Positions 34,190-45,041 of a stretch of 64,000 nt of DNA are shown here, piece by piece. Below the pieces are notes generated by a model. It made no database searches and had not been told where the DNA came from. It was given only the letters and a program-made list of their open reading frames with translations. The DNA lies in NCBI GenBank assembly GCA_019208055.1, contig JAGXJF010004867.1:1-64000 (forward strand), given 5' to 3'. The DNA comes from Stipa capillata (Eukaryota; Streptophyta; Magnoliopsida; Poales; Poaceae). The stretch's first letter is position 1, and each line of letters starts with the position of its first letter. The position numbers were made by a program, and so were the translations under genes.

Positions 34190-34422
34190 ATATAATATAT
34201 GTTCTATAAGCGCATTATATGAAATATATCTTCATGTCATATCCGACATAATATTCGTTACCATACCATATTTGAAAGGTATTCGTATCGTATTCGTTAC
34301 CAACATTATCTGTGTTCGTATTCATATCTGATACTATCCGCTCCGATACTGTATTCGAATAAAAATATGAAAACAAATATAGTTTACAAAGTATCCAAAC
34401 ATATACGAACCGATTGCACCCT
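34190..34422 (+). repeat. hAT right subterminal repeats and terminal inverted repeat
   Basis: Repeated ATTCGTTACCA, GTATTCGTA, GATACTATCCG words mirror those at 25592-25800. The sequence ends ACCGATTGCACCCT, the inverted partner of the left terminus. Confidence 0.65.
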
Positions 34423-34430
34423 TATCTATT

Positions 34431-35000
34431 GTGGCCCATTGTCTTGCATATCCTACACTTGCGTGGTTCTCCAAGTTGGCCATCATCCATTTCATTTCTA
34501 AATCGACGAGTATGTCAATGTCCCCTCTTGTGGTGCTTAAGAGCTACATTAGGCACCCACTCAACAAGACTAGGCTAGACATTCTTGTAACTCATATCAA
34601 GAACATACGAGCTAAACTTGCTACTCCATGTCCCTAAAAGATGATGGATGTCAAAGTATCTGGAGACATACTGTTGCGACATCTATTTTATGTGCACACG
34701 TCTTATACACATGCGAGCAAGGATAGTGCAGAAACTTCGACTTGTTGCAGATGCAGGTATAGACATCAGCGCCAAGTTTGCATTTCATGTTTCCTATCAC
34801 CTCTAACATGGTTGTTCACATGCATCTGCCTTAGGTGAATCTCATACTTCCTCGAGCCATCAATAGTACAAGATGAAGATCGACGCTGCATTGGTTGTAT
34901 GCTTCAGATTAACTCAATCTTTTGTTGTGCGACTCTTTTCTCTTTCCAATTTAGGCTTGCACTAATGTTTTCAGTTCTTTAACTTTCGTAGCTCCCATTT
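34431..35000 (-). pseudogene. MULE transposase C-terminus, proximal part (SWIM finger and start of zinc knuckle)
   Basis: On the minus strand, about 34770-34690 reads YTCICNKSKFLHYPCSHVYK, a SWIM zinc finger (C-x-C ... C-x-H) typical of Mutator-like transposases. It is preceded by YEIHLRQMHVNNHVRGDRK in another frame. Downstream come RHTRRFRNEMDD (as in MULE C-termini) and PRKCRICKTMGHNS, where the hAT element cuts the CCHC knuckle. A TGA follows the SWIM block at about 34663. The remaining knuckle is at 21819-21775. It is an old, broken MULE; its ends were not found. Confidence 0.68.
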
Positions 35001-35889
35001 GGAGACTACTGTTAATCATGTAATAGAACTAGAATTTTGTTTGGTAACGAGATTTATATCAGACCTGTTAAAATTTGCATAGAAATATTGGACAATTACT
35101 CTTTGTCATTATCTTATATCGTTTTATTTGTTTTAGATATGGAGTTAGTACAGAAGATGCTGCCTTCAAAGTAGAGCCGTGTGATATGTATGCCAGGCCA
35201 GCCTCTTCATGCCTCTGGGCCCTAATATTTTCCATGCCTTTGAACATGGGTGTGCAAAAAATACCAGATAAATATTGGCTTCTAAGAGTATCTCTAAGCG
35301 AGTTTCTATCCCGATCTCTATCTTTATATTTACTAAACGTGATCTAAAAACCTTCTCCAACCGAATCCTCATCTGGCTCGGCATCTTATCTCATTCTCCA
35401 TCTCGCACTACTCACTCCCCATTCCTAGCGACCTGCATACACTCAGTATCGCCCAACGCCCGCGGTCAGAGCGCTCCCTCCCGCCATCCTCTCGAGCGGC
35501 CGCGTCATGGACTTGCCTTTCCGTCCGCCGGAGTCCGCTGCAGGGGCAAGCGCAGTTCGTCAGCAGCTCGATCCCAGCAGCACCGCGTCTCGTCGCCGCG
35601 CCAGATCTAGTAGCAGAGCCCTAACCAGCGAGTCGATCTGCATCCAGCTAGTCGACTTCATCGTCGAGCAGCTCCCCTCACCACCGATCCATCCCATGCA
35701 GCTCCCCTCCTATCCCAGGAGGATCGCTTCTCGTCGCCCCCCTGCATCGCCCTCCACTAGATTTGACCCTGTGCTCGACCACCGACCCCGAGCACCGCCG
35801 GATCCACTAGCATGTCGCCTTGCTCCCACTCCTCGTCCCGTTGCTCCCGCTCGCCCGGATCTGCAGCCACTTGCCCTGCTCTGCCACGC
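35001..35889. other. Unassigned sequence with a GC-rich half
   Basis: 35250-35890 turns CT/GC-rich and resembles an untranslated leader or transposon end, but no gene or terminal repeat could be confirmed. ORFs here are low-complexity and not conserved as far as I can tell. Confidence 0.35.
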
Positions 35890-38800
35890 TGTAATGACCC
35901 GATGTTGTAAACTTGTGTAATTATACTTAACGGTCATTATGAATAAAGTGCATGTTCATATTATCTCATTTCTACATTTCAAATAATTACAATAGCTCCA
36001 ATTGAAAACTTTACAAATTTTACCAAGAATCAACTTAACTAAAACTTGTGAAACAAAAGTCAGCAACTTTCCACCTTGATTATTTTCATAAGTCTCACGC
36101 ACCTCCAAGGAGGCCTCTCAAAAAAAATTAAGTGATCTGGAATCTTGTTGGTATTTGAATTAAGTATTATTGGTTCAAATTCAGAAAATTAGCAGAATTG
36201 TTATTTATTAATTTGGTAAATATTCCTATAATCAAAGTTTGTGAAAATTTCTATCTGCGACCCATTTTGAAAGAAGTGTTGAACAGAGCTGAAAGGTTAA
36301 ATAAATTAATACTTTACTTGGCATAAAGCAATTGAGAATGCAACAAAAATTGGTGGACAATGATACAGTTAATTCTTCTGAGCTACACACAGCTAAAACA
36401 TTAGATAACAATATTTCTACACCTGTTGGCTTCAGTTCTGTATTGGATTGGGTTCAGTTGTCTATTCTAGAAGATAAACTAAACTGCAGAACAAATTGAA
36501 TGAAACAATGCCCATGAGTATTTTTTCCCCTGTTTTCCTTTACACTCAAATATCACATGTTAAATTTCCCGAGATTTTTGGGCTTAAGCTACTTTGGTTG
36601 CAGCTCAAACAGTGCTCTAGTTAAGACTAAAATTCCAAAACAGAACTGAATTCTGCTGCTTTCCTTCTCTGCTGGACTCAAAGATGACACCAGAACCATC
36701 TTGTATCTGCTTCCAAGCCCAGCATCGAGACCACTGCCTCCAGCCTAAAAACTCACGTTGCCTTGCAAAGAAACGAAAATAAAGACCTGCAGGAGACACC
36801 CAACCCCCCTATTCCTGCTATTGCCATTTCTTCCACAGCTAAGAGCAAACCACCGTTACCTTCTCTCCTCCAAATCCTGCCTAAAAGTGAAGACCCAATC
36901 CCTGTATGTTATACCACTAAATTCACCACCTCATGTGCATTCTAGACATCCAAGAGACGTGTGCATGCATGAGCTTCTCGGTGTTTTCAAGAGAAGGCTC
37001 CATGCGTTCTTTGGCTGAGGAAGAAGAGAGGGAGGCAACCACCATTTTCTTGGCTTTGAAGCTTTAGAGCACGATGGCTTCCTCCACACTCGTCGCTATT
37101 TCCTTCTTGCTTAATCCAATCGCCTAGCGTGCTCCGAGCCGACGAGAGCGCGAGCGGCATCCACGGCCATGGTGACCGCGGCCGGGGCACTCACCGGCAT
37201 CCGACCCTGCATCCCGGCGTCTGAGCTAAGATTCTACTCCGAAACCTTGTCAATCGTGTTCTCCTCGCCTCCCTGAGCTTACTCATGCAATTAATCGCCA
37301 TTTTGTGCAGCGTGGAACAAACGCCCGATTCGTCTTCCTCGCCTCCGTGTCCCGTCACCGCGCCCACTTCGCCTAATCCGCTCGTTGTCGTCATGCACGG
37401 TGTCGCCGCGGCCGCCATTGGCGACGCTCTGCTCGAACTCGTCCACCGGTGTGCAGCTCCATCGCGGCTGCCGCTCACCCCGCCTTTGTCGCCGCCGTCC
37501 AGCTGCGACGTCTCCGACCACCACGCCGACCTTCTGGTGAGCGGAGGACTTGAACGCTCTATCTCCCATGTCTTCCAGTTGAGCCTAGTGCGTACTAGCT
37601 TGTGTCCCGTCTGGAATTGCCACTAGATGCTCGTCGGAGGCGTCGCTCCTTCGAGCTCACGACCCTGCACCACCACCCGCGAGTCCGCGTAGTGCTCGGC
37701 TACAAAATCCAGGTGCTAGTCCCGCCTAGCCGCCGCTGCCGCGCTGATGAAAAACATCATACACACATACAGAATATCTAAGTCTTCAGCTATTATAATC
37801 TAATTTAAATTTTACTACTAAGTGTTGAAAGTCAATTTTGCTTTGACTTCTATTTTTTCATATGCTTCATAAAAACTTAGCCAAGAAAAATACGATGTTA
37901 TGACATATGCCATTACCTCAATAGTTATCTATTAGCTAGCTTTATGTGAGTTATCATTGAGTAAGATAGTAGTTGTCAATTAAAAGTTATCATTTAGTTG
38001 GCTAGGAGTTGTCATGAGAGTTGTGTGAGATTTTAAAGCCTATAAATAGAGATAATACCCTTTCATTTTTGTAACTTATGTTATTATGTTCTTATCCTAA
38101 ATATTGGATTAGATCTATTATCCATGAAAGCTTTGGATTAAGCTTTTGCTGTCCGTGGATTCGGACTACCCATTGGCCCTTATCCTTAAGCATATTGAAA
38201 TTGTTCCTCCAATACTGGTGCTACATCACGCGCCGTCAGCGTTCAGTGCTATTCGCTTGCAGAACGAGTGCAGATCAGCTGCAGGAGTTCGAACAGAGCA
38301 AGCAGCCGGTTAAGGATCCCACCAATCAGCATACTAGAATAGGGGTTCATGTAGCCTTATGTTTAATTGAACTGAGCTTTGTGTCACCGATCAGTTGGCT
38401 CCAGGGCCCCAGAACCCTATTGAAGCTTGCTTACCAATTTGTGCTTAGCCTTTTGTGTGCACTTTGCTCACAATTCCATGACCCATATTAGTCATATTAG
38501 TCAGCAGATTAGTTTAGTGTTGGTTAACCCAATGAGTTAATCTGTAACTAACCCTTCCACTGGTTTGTGAGCCCTCATGTAAATAATAATGGCTACTGTG
38601 TTAAACCCCTGTGGTTTGTTTAAGTCTATGACAAGGGTCCCAAGTGTTTAACATGTTAATTGGAGGACTGATCAAGAGTTAACATTACTGTATTTTTCTT
38701 TTTGTGTCACTTACATGGATGGCCCACTGATCATGACCATAAGCTAAACATAGTGTAACCTGTTTGTAAAGTATGTCTCACGTACATGTAGACCCCACCG

Positions 38801-40988
38801 TGCAGTCAACCCCATTTGCTATACCTGACATGCCCCACTAGTCAGGTAGACCAAATCAATTGACCTGGTCCACACTTATAATTTTAATTATGTTTATTTC
38901 ACAAATATTTATAAACTGAAGAATGTTCAAAAATAAGAAATAATAAGCCTGGCATGTCTAGAACTTTGAAAATTCGTTACTCACGTAGTAAACTCAAATC
39001 AATTAAGTTAACTTGAGCACCTCTCATATGGTCACTTGATTAACTCACCATTCGTACGAAACCTCATTAATTTGAAAACTTGTTAATATCTTTAGCTAAA
39101 TATATAAAATCATTCGTCCACTCATGCTATAATTTCCAGCATGTTAACTTTGCAACACAACTGGAACTGAAAACTGCCAAGCCTCAAATGAATTATAACA
39201 ATTAAACTTCGTTTAGCTCGTTCTCTTCCGTAGGAGCTTGGAATGCGACGATTCTTTTTGCGTTAGTTTTATAATTCATCATAATTCATATTAGCATACT
39301 TTTTATACATATTTTCATTGAGTAAAATAGCAGCTTAGACATAAATTGCTTCTTTTTGAGGTTTTTGCTTCTTATCGGTATTTCAGGCTTTTGGAGTTCC
39401 TCGCGTTTGAGCTTCGAGGAATTTGTATGACTACATCCAAAGATAGGCAAACTCTGTGAAGCTCTATAAGATTCCTAAGAGTTTGTGGTTTTGAATGAGG
39501 TGTATGCTTGATTGCAAATGGTTGTTATTGCTATTGCGATGGGTATAATCACTAGCATGGTTAGGTTCTAATGTGCTATGTGATCCACGGTGATCTTTTA
39601 AATGGACTAATTCAATATGAATCTTAATGGTGAGATATGAGAGCCGCGGTATTGTGACTTACAAATGGATTGTTGGGCGAGGTGATTGTAAGCACCACAA
39701 TCGTCCGATCGATGCCAGTGTCATAGGACTTTATTTGTCACTCATGGTGGAAGACTTAGTAGGATGTCAGGTAGTCGGGATCGGCTAACCCCGAAATACG
39801 GTATTTCAAAAATACTTTCTTTGGTCAAACCTTGTTTGGTTTGCTCATAACACTTGATATAGTCTTGGTTGACTATCCTTAAAATCATCTGGTCTTGATT
39901 GACTAGTCAGAAGATTTAGTTAAGTCTTGTTTGACTTAATATGATTAAAATGGATGAATTTTGGTTGATTTGCATTGATTGATAAAGAATGAATGGTTAT
40001 TATGAATCATGATGATATTGTTTTATCTTTTATGTTTATGACATGCTTTTCATATGTTAATGATGAACTACTTGTGTAGTATTTGATTCACGTTCATTGT
40101 CATTCTTAAGTTAATTGGGATAAGCCTACAAAGCATCTTGCAAGTATGAAAGTACTTAAAGAATTTAATTCCTAAACCGTTGCAGGTGAGACTAGTGTAG
40201 CAGATTTCTAGATGTTGATTTTGCGGAAGTTGATGTCTATTTGCAAAGTTTATTCCTTCTCGGTCACACGTATGGGTTACGTGTCGCTTTTGGAGATGGT
40301 CGTGCTGCCATCTTGAAGGTTTTTAATTTCCTTCTGCTACTGTTTTTGAACTTTAAAAGCATGTAAACGACCCTAGAGTTGTATGTTGTGTGATCTATGT
40401 ATATCCTCATGTAAGAGATATAACTTATGTATCTTGTATTACCTTTCTATTAGAGTTTGTCTTGAGATATACGAGTTGCTATTGTGGCTTTCCGTACACT
40501 ATGCGTGAATGAATTGAAGTGTATGGAATGGTCATAAAGAAATAGGGTTCCTTCTCTCGTTTCATTCTATGTGGCAGTTAGGTTGAGTAACCCGTTAGCT
40601 GAGATGCTGTGCCGACTAGGCAGGATTTGGGTAATCATACGAGCTTCCAAACGACCCACTAGCCCTAGGGCTAGGTTACGGTGAGGGTGCGGTTGCCGGG
40701 CTCCTCCGATCCTACCTTACTTGATGAACTAGAGAGCGACGCTACTTCTTTATTAGACTTTGGAATTGCATTAAGATTTTTGAAGTTGATGCTTTATCTT
40801 TGTCTGGCTTGACCAACAGTGACGCATACGCCTGATGTGCGTATGAGATGTTGGTGAGGTGTCGAATCATCCAACAGTGAATGCATACGACATTGTGGTG
40901 AGCATATGGTGTGTTGGATAATTGCTCGGGTATTCAGAGTTAGCATCAAACCTTAAGTTTTATGGAATTCCGAGGCCCCGACACACGC
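35885..40988 (+). mobile_element. Candidate large solo LTR (about 4.6 kb net)
   Basis: The proposed element is 35890-40983, starting TGTAATGACCCGATG (a common plant LTR start) and ending GGCCCCGACACA. Flanks are CACGC (35885-35889) and CGCGC (40984-40988), one mismatch. Its right edge is firm because it interrupts a zinc-knuckle reading frame at 40984. The left edge is less certain. Size without the nested copia LTR (about 4.6 kb) matches the other large LTRs. No gag-pol is seen inside. Confidence 0.5.
37740..38233 (+). mobile_element. Small copia-type solo LTR (484 bp) with CGCGC target duplication
   Basis: The LTR is 37745-38228, starting TGATG and ending CATCA (perfect inverted termini), flanked by CGCGC on both sides (37740-37744, 38229-38233). 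A TATA box in AAGCCTATAAATAGAG is at about 38037-38050, about 180 bp before the end, as in short copia LTRs. GC content drops sharply inside it compared with its surroundings. Confidence 0.85.
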
Positions 40989-42281
40989 GCCCTCAACTTC
41001 CACATATACAATGCCCACATTCTTAGTTCTCCCAAATTGTGGGTTATTAACTTCAGGCAACTCAATGTGGTAGAAACCCAGCCCTGCGACAACACTCCCT
41101 ACAAACTTAGCCGCATGATGAGGTTTCTTCCGAACAGGGCAATTCTCCACCTGATGGTTCACTAACTTAAAAATGAAGCACATAGGAGGCTGCACACAAC
41201 TCTTTGCATGATGACCCGGCTCTCCACAGTTGTAGCATATAATATCAACAAATGCAGGTTTCTCTTTGACAATAGGAGTTTACCTTTGGCTACTATTTTT
41301 GGTTTCTCAGCCTGCACACTCCTTCCCTCTTTACTATTGCCCCTTCTGACATTGAGCATGTTGATTCTGCCCAGGTCTTGTAGTACTCTGATCTGCCCAC
41401 TGTCCTTGTTGTTGATGAAAATGTCTTGGGAATTGATTTGCGAAAGGAATTGACTGCAAACCTTGATGGAATCCAAACATTGGAGGTCCTGGATTGAAAC
41501 CGAAACCTAGCATTGGCGACAGAAAACCCTAGAACTGAGGCTGCGGCCCTTGCGGAAATTGCTCAAACTTGGACACCCAACAGCCACCTCCTCCTCGACC
41601 ACCATTGCCACCGCCTCGACCCCATCAGCCATCGTCAATTTCCACACGAACTACGAAAAACTAGCTTTGTGGTAACCCTACTTGTCTTGGGAAATGCTAA
41701 AAACTTGAGGCTCACCGCCGAACATATCACTCACTTGGTACGGGAAGCAATCATCAATGGTGAACCGATGTGCCTCGAATAGATCACGTCGGATCAACAC
41801 AAGAAGCCACATACCGTGAAAAAACCCTACGCTGTGGGGAGGTGAGGGGATGGACCAAAACTGCCAAAAAACTAGCGATTTCCTCATCCTCAGTGGCACC
41901 AGTGGCCCCAACTCGCTTCCCGAAAGCACCAACAGATATGCCGCTTTCGACGTGTTCGCCAAACCACCCCAGATTTTGAATCCTTCCGTCACGCGCAGGG
42001 CGGTGATGCAGCACCAGACGCGTATGTCGCCAAAGCCCAAGCTGGACCCGCCGTGATTCCTCCAGCGGGAGCAGCGGGGACCCAGCCGCCACCAGCGACG
42101 AGGTCGATGCTGCTCCAGATTTCCATGCACCATCCTTCTCCACCTCTGTAGCAGGAGGAGAGAGCACAGAGGAGAGAAGGTCCCCTGCTTCTCGTAGGAC
42201 GAAAAAGGGGTTGAAGCTTGTCGCGGGCGCCGAGGACAGCAGCGCTCGGCGTGTCAGGTTTGCCAGCGGAGATGCTGTCAT
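40984..42281 (-). pseudogene. Broken zinc-knuckle (CCHC) gag-like protein gene
   Basis: The minus-strand frame from 42281 encodes about 165 residues with an unrecognised N-terminus (TSFNPFFVLREAGDLLSSVL, later TSPQRRVFSRYVASCVDPTD). Other frames continue with FRFTIDDCFPYQ-like and DMFGGEPQVF segments. Near 41245-41100 there are two CCHC knuckles: CYNCGEPGHHAKSC and MCFIFKLVNHQVENC (the second has lost its second Cys to Phe). PHHAAKFVGSVVAGLGFYHI and VNNPQFGRTKNVGIVYVEVE follow, as in a large grass family of retroelement-derived knuckle proteins (DUF4283-type context). Several frameshifts break it, and an LTR insertion ends it at 40984. Confidence 0.6.
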
Positions 42282-42390
42282 ATCTCAAATTGCAGCGGCA
42301 GATTTTTGAGACATTTTATTAAATGTTAGGCATTGCAATTTTGGTTATATGAATATATACTTCACTTATATTTGCAAAGTTAGTTACAAT

Positions 42391-42480
42391 TTTTTCTGTT
42401 CGGAAGCGCTTGGTGAGGTCATTGTTCCTTGTATTAATAATTTAAATAATCATCTCATGAGGTACTATATTTTTCAGGAA
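42391..42480 (+). repeat. 90-bp direct repeat, copy 1
   Basis: Shares with 43995-44085 a reading VPCINNLNNHL(M/L)RYYIFQE. Of nine codon differences across 30 codons, two are silent and most others conservative. Confidence 0.75.
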
Positions 42481-43197
42481 ATAATTATAACACTAAAAAG
42501 AATAAAAACGAATGACATACAAATCCACCAAGAAATATAAGGAAAAATGAGGAGAGTTTAGAATCGGCGCTACAAGAAAAGTAATCCGTTCTTGTTGTCC
42601 TTTGCCTCACTAGATTCGATAGACATTGGCAAAAAGGAAAAGTAGAGTGAAAAGATGAAGGAAAAAGAGTCGGGTGCCGGTTAATGCTTTGGGAAGATCT
42701 AATGATGGAAATTAAGATTCCTTGGTTTGTTTATGGTGGATTTGGGTCGTAGGGCAGTTTTGTTTTTCCTTCTTTGGCAGGAATCTTCGTCACCTCACGC
42801 GTTTCTACTCATCCTCTGGGCCTCGCGGGCCCCGCTGGTCGATCTTCTGTCGTCAAACTTTTTTCTTTCTTCGCTCGCGCCGCGTGCGTGCTACTGGTGC
42901 CACGCCTCCGCTGCCGCACGCCTCTGACAGCCCGTCTCGCTACCCGCATCCCTGCTGACACGCATTTCTACTGCGCGCTGTCCGGTGACCTGAGTTTAAC
43001 TCAAACAGTGTTGCGTCCCTTTGTTTGGTCTTTTTTCGCACTGTGCATTCGCCCGTGTTGAATGATTTTTCGGTTTGCATTAATTGTAGCAATTTTTTCT
43101 GTATATATAAGTCTGTCCTAGCTCCACCTTCTATCGACCGGCTCGTACTATACACCCGTGACGACTGTGATCATCTGTGAAGCTATTTGACGCCAAG

Positions 43198-43945
43198 TTA
43201 GGGCCTGTTCGGCAACTCTCCGGCTCCGCGCTCCGCCGACTCCGCGGGTGGAGCGGGTCGAACGCTCAAACTCCACGGAGCCCGATCTGCGGATCTCAAC
43301 AGTGTTTTAGTGTAAAAACGCGGAGCGACATTTTCCCGGATTCAGCAAATCGTTTTCCCCGGAGTCGCCCTGGCCTCCCCACCCACCCGCCGCGGAGCAC
43401 CTCGACCCCGCTGCCCCGGCCTCCGCGCCCGCCTCCGTTGCCGAAGTCAACGCCTGGCTGGCCTCCCTGGCCGCGGAGGGTGGCGAAGGGGTAGGGCCTC
43501 CGGCCAAATCCACCGGCGTCCTCGCTCCCTCGAGCTCCACGCCTCCCTCCCTGGGCAAGAAATGGCGGTGGCGGCTCCCGCTCCCCCGTCACCGCGCCTC
43601 CGGCCAGATTCCTTCTCTCCCCCGAGCTCTTCCTCCCTCCCTGGGGAAGAAATGGCGGCGGTGGCTCGGGAGCAAGGGAGGAGACGAGGGCGCCGCTGCA
43701 CCCGCCGGGCACCGCCGTCGAGGCCGTCACCTGCGGCGCCCTACGACCCCCCCAACCCGCTGATGGATTGCTTCGGCCTCCCGCGCGCCATCTCTCTCTT
43801 TTCCTCGGTGCGGCGGCAGGCCTGCCGGCGTTTCTGGAGCAGAGTTCACAGCCGAACGCTATTTGAAATCCACGATTTCGAAGGAGAAGCCGGATCGGAG
43901 ATTTGGGGATTTCGTGGATCTGGAGGGTTGCCGAACAGGCCCTTA
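43198..43945. mobile_element. Tourist-like (PIF/Harbinger) MITE, 742 bp
   Basis: Terminal inverted repeats GGGCCTGTTCGGCAAC (43201-43216) and GTTGCCGAACAGGCCC (43927-43942) are perfect and flanked by TTA on both sides (43198-43200, 43943-43945). That is the 3-bp target duplication of PIF/Harbinger elements. The interior is GC-rich with no transposase; the 232-residue ORF spanning it on the minus strand crosses both element ends and is not a gene. Confidence 0.9.
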
Positions 43946-43994
43946 GTCGTCGGTTCCACCACATGCAGGTAATCGTCGGTTTCCACCACGCCAA

Positions 43995-44085
43995 TATTTT
44001 CTGTTTGGACGCGTTTGGTGAGCTCAGTGTTCCATGTATTAATAATTTAAATAATCATCTCCTGAGGTACTATATTTTTCAAGAA
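43995..44085 (+). repeat. 90-bp direct repeat, copy 2
   Basis: See copy 1 at 42391-42480. It lies 50 bp to the right of the Tourist-like MITE. Confidence 0.75.
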
Positions 44086-44165
44086 AAGAATTGGCTAACA
44101 CTGATGATGAATAAAGAGGATGATATATGCATATATATTATGAACACACCTTGTCTCCTTTGATA

Positions 44166-44529
44166 GTTTATTTTTAGAATAAGTAACAGCTTTGCTTTCA
44201 AGAAATAGAGAATGATGAGAACATCAACACTTCAGATACGACCAAAAATACTGCAGGCGTATACAGATTTCAGGTGATCTCTAATAATATTTCTATTATA
44301 TATTATTATTTTATCAGAGATAAAAATACTACACTTATATTCTAGTTCTCGTAGCTTTTAGGGTGCATTTTATTTAGTCAAGTTTAGTACGAGCAACTTT
44401 TGTGTATTTGCTTAGTCAGTGAAATCAATCGTAAATACCGTAATTGGAGCGTGGAACCCTTTTCCCTTTGTGCAGGTCAAATCATTGGTTACGTCTATGC
44501 GTATGCCAGTTTTGATGCCACATACTTAT
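44166..44529. other. Unassigned sequence
   Basis: No ORF, terminal repeat or known motif could be supported. If the gag-protease element to its right had a 3' LTR it should begin here, but no similarity to the LTR at 47768-48378 was seen. Confidence 0.4.
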
Positions 44530-45041
44530 CTAGCCCCCGACTGTCTTATTCGAGAAGTTTCTCGGATAGGCAGTCTGAAAAATAAATAGTTAACTAGAAA
44601 CTTGATATTAAAAAACTGTGAACTGACTGAAATATCATTTACAAGCTACTGTAAGAAAAAAACTGCTAGGAAAAACTAGAAGTAAAAAACATCATCCCCT
44701 CCTCTCGAGTCGTCGTTGGTTGCTCCAGAGACTCTCGTGCACTTGTCGTGACCCGCTGAAAAAGCTTGTCGATTATGCGTGCTAGGCGACGGCTCCCGGA
44801 GCGTCTTATCATCGGTTTGTTCTTAGCTTGACGACTTGAGGCTGGAGCTGGCGCAACCTGAGGCGGACTGGCGGTCGAAGGGGTGACGACTGTGTAATCT
44901 TACCGAAGGTGCTTGCACGATGAACTCTCTAAGAGGACTTAACTATCTCTTACAACTAACTCGAGCGACCTAGATCGGGCGACTTCTCCTGTGGAGCCGT
45001 TGTCCTGCTGAGGAGAAAGCCCTTTTTGCCCCGGTTTCGAA

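Larger units (their letters stand above)
21820..34422 (+). mobile_element. hAT DNA transposon, disrupted by two large solo LTRs
   Basis: The ends are inverted copies: CAGGTTGCAATCGGTT at 21820 and, reversed from 34422, AGGGTGCAATCGGTTCG. Flanks CTGCTATT (21812-21819) and TATCTATT (34423-34430) agree at five of eight positions, a decayed 8-bp target duplication as hAT makes. The outside sequences rejoin into one zinc-knuckle reading frame, which confirms the boundaries. Subterminal regions (25592-25800 and 34190-34400) are full of CCGATA/ATTCGG-like words. A BED finger, hAT core and hATC domain lie inside. Without the two LTR insertions it is about 4.36 kb, normal for an autonomous hAT. Confidence 0.85.

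Noticed and set aside
35275..35920. Overlapping 111- and 137-residue ORFs
   Set aside because: Pro/Ser/Arg-rich, CT-rich DNA next to a probable LTR edge; no conserved motif, stops on crossing the proposed LTR start.
43296..43994. 232-residue minus-strand ORF
   Set aside because: It spans the GC-rich interior and the right end of the Tourist-like MITE; Pro/Gly/Arg-rich chance ORF.
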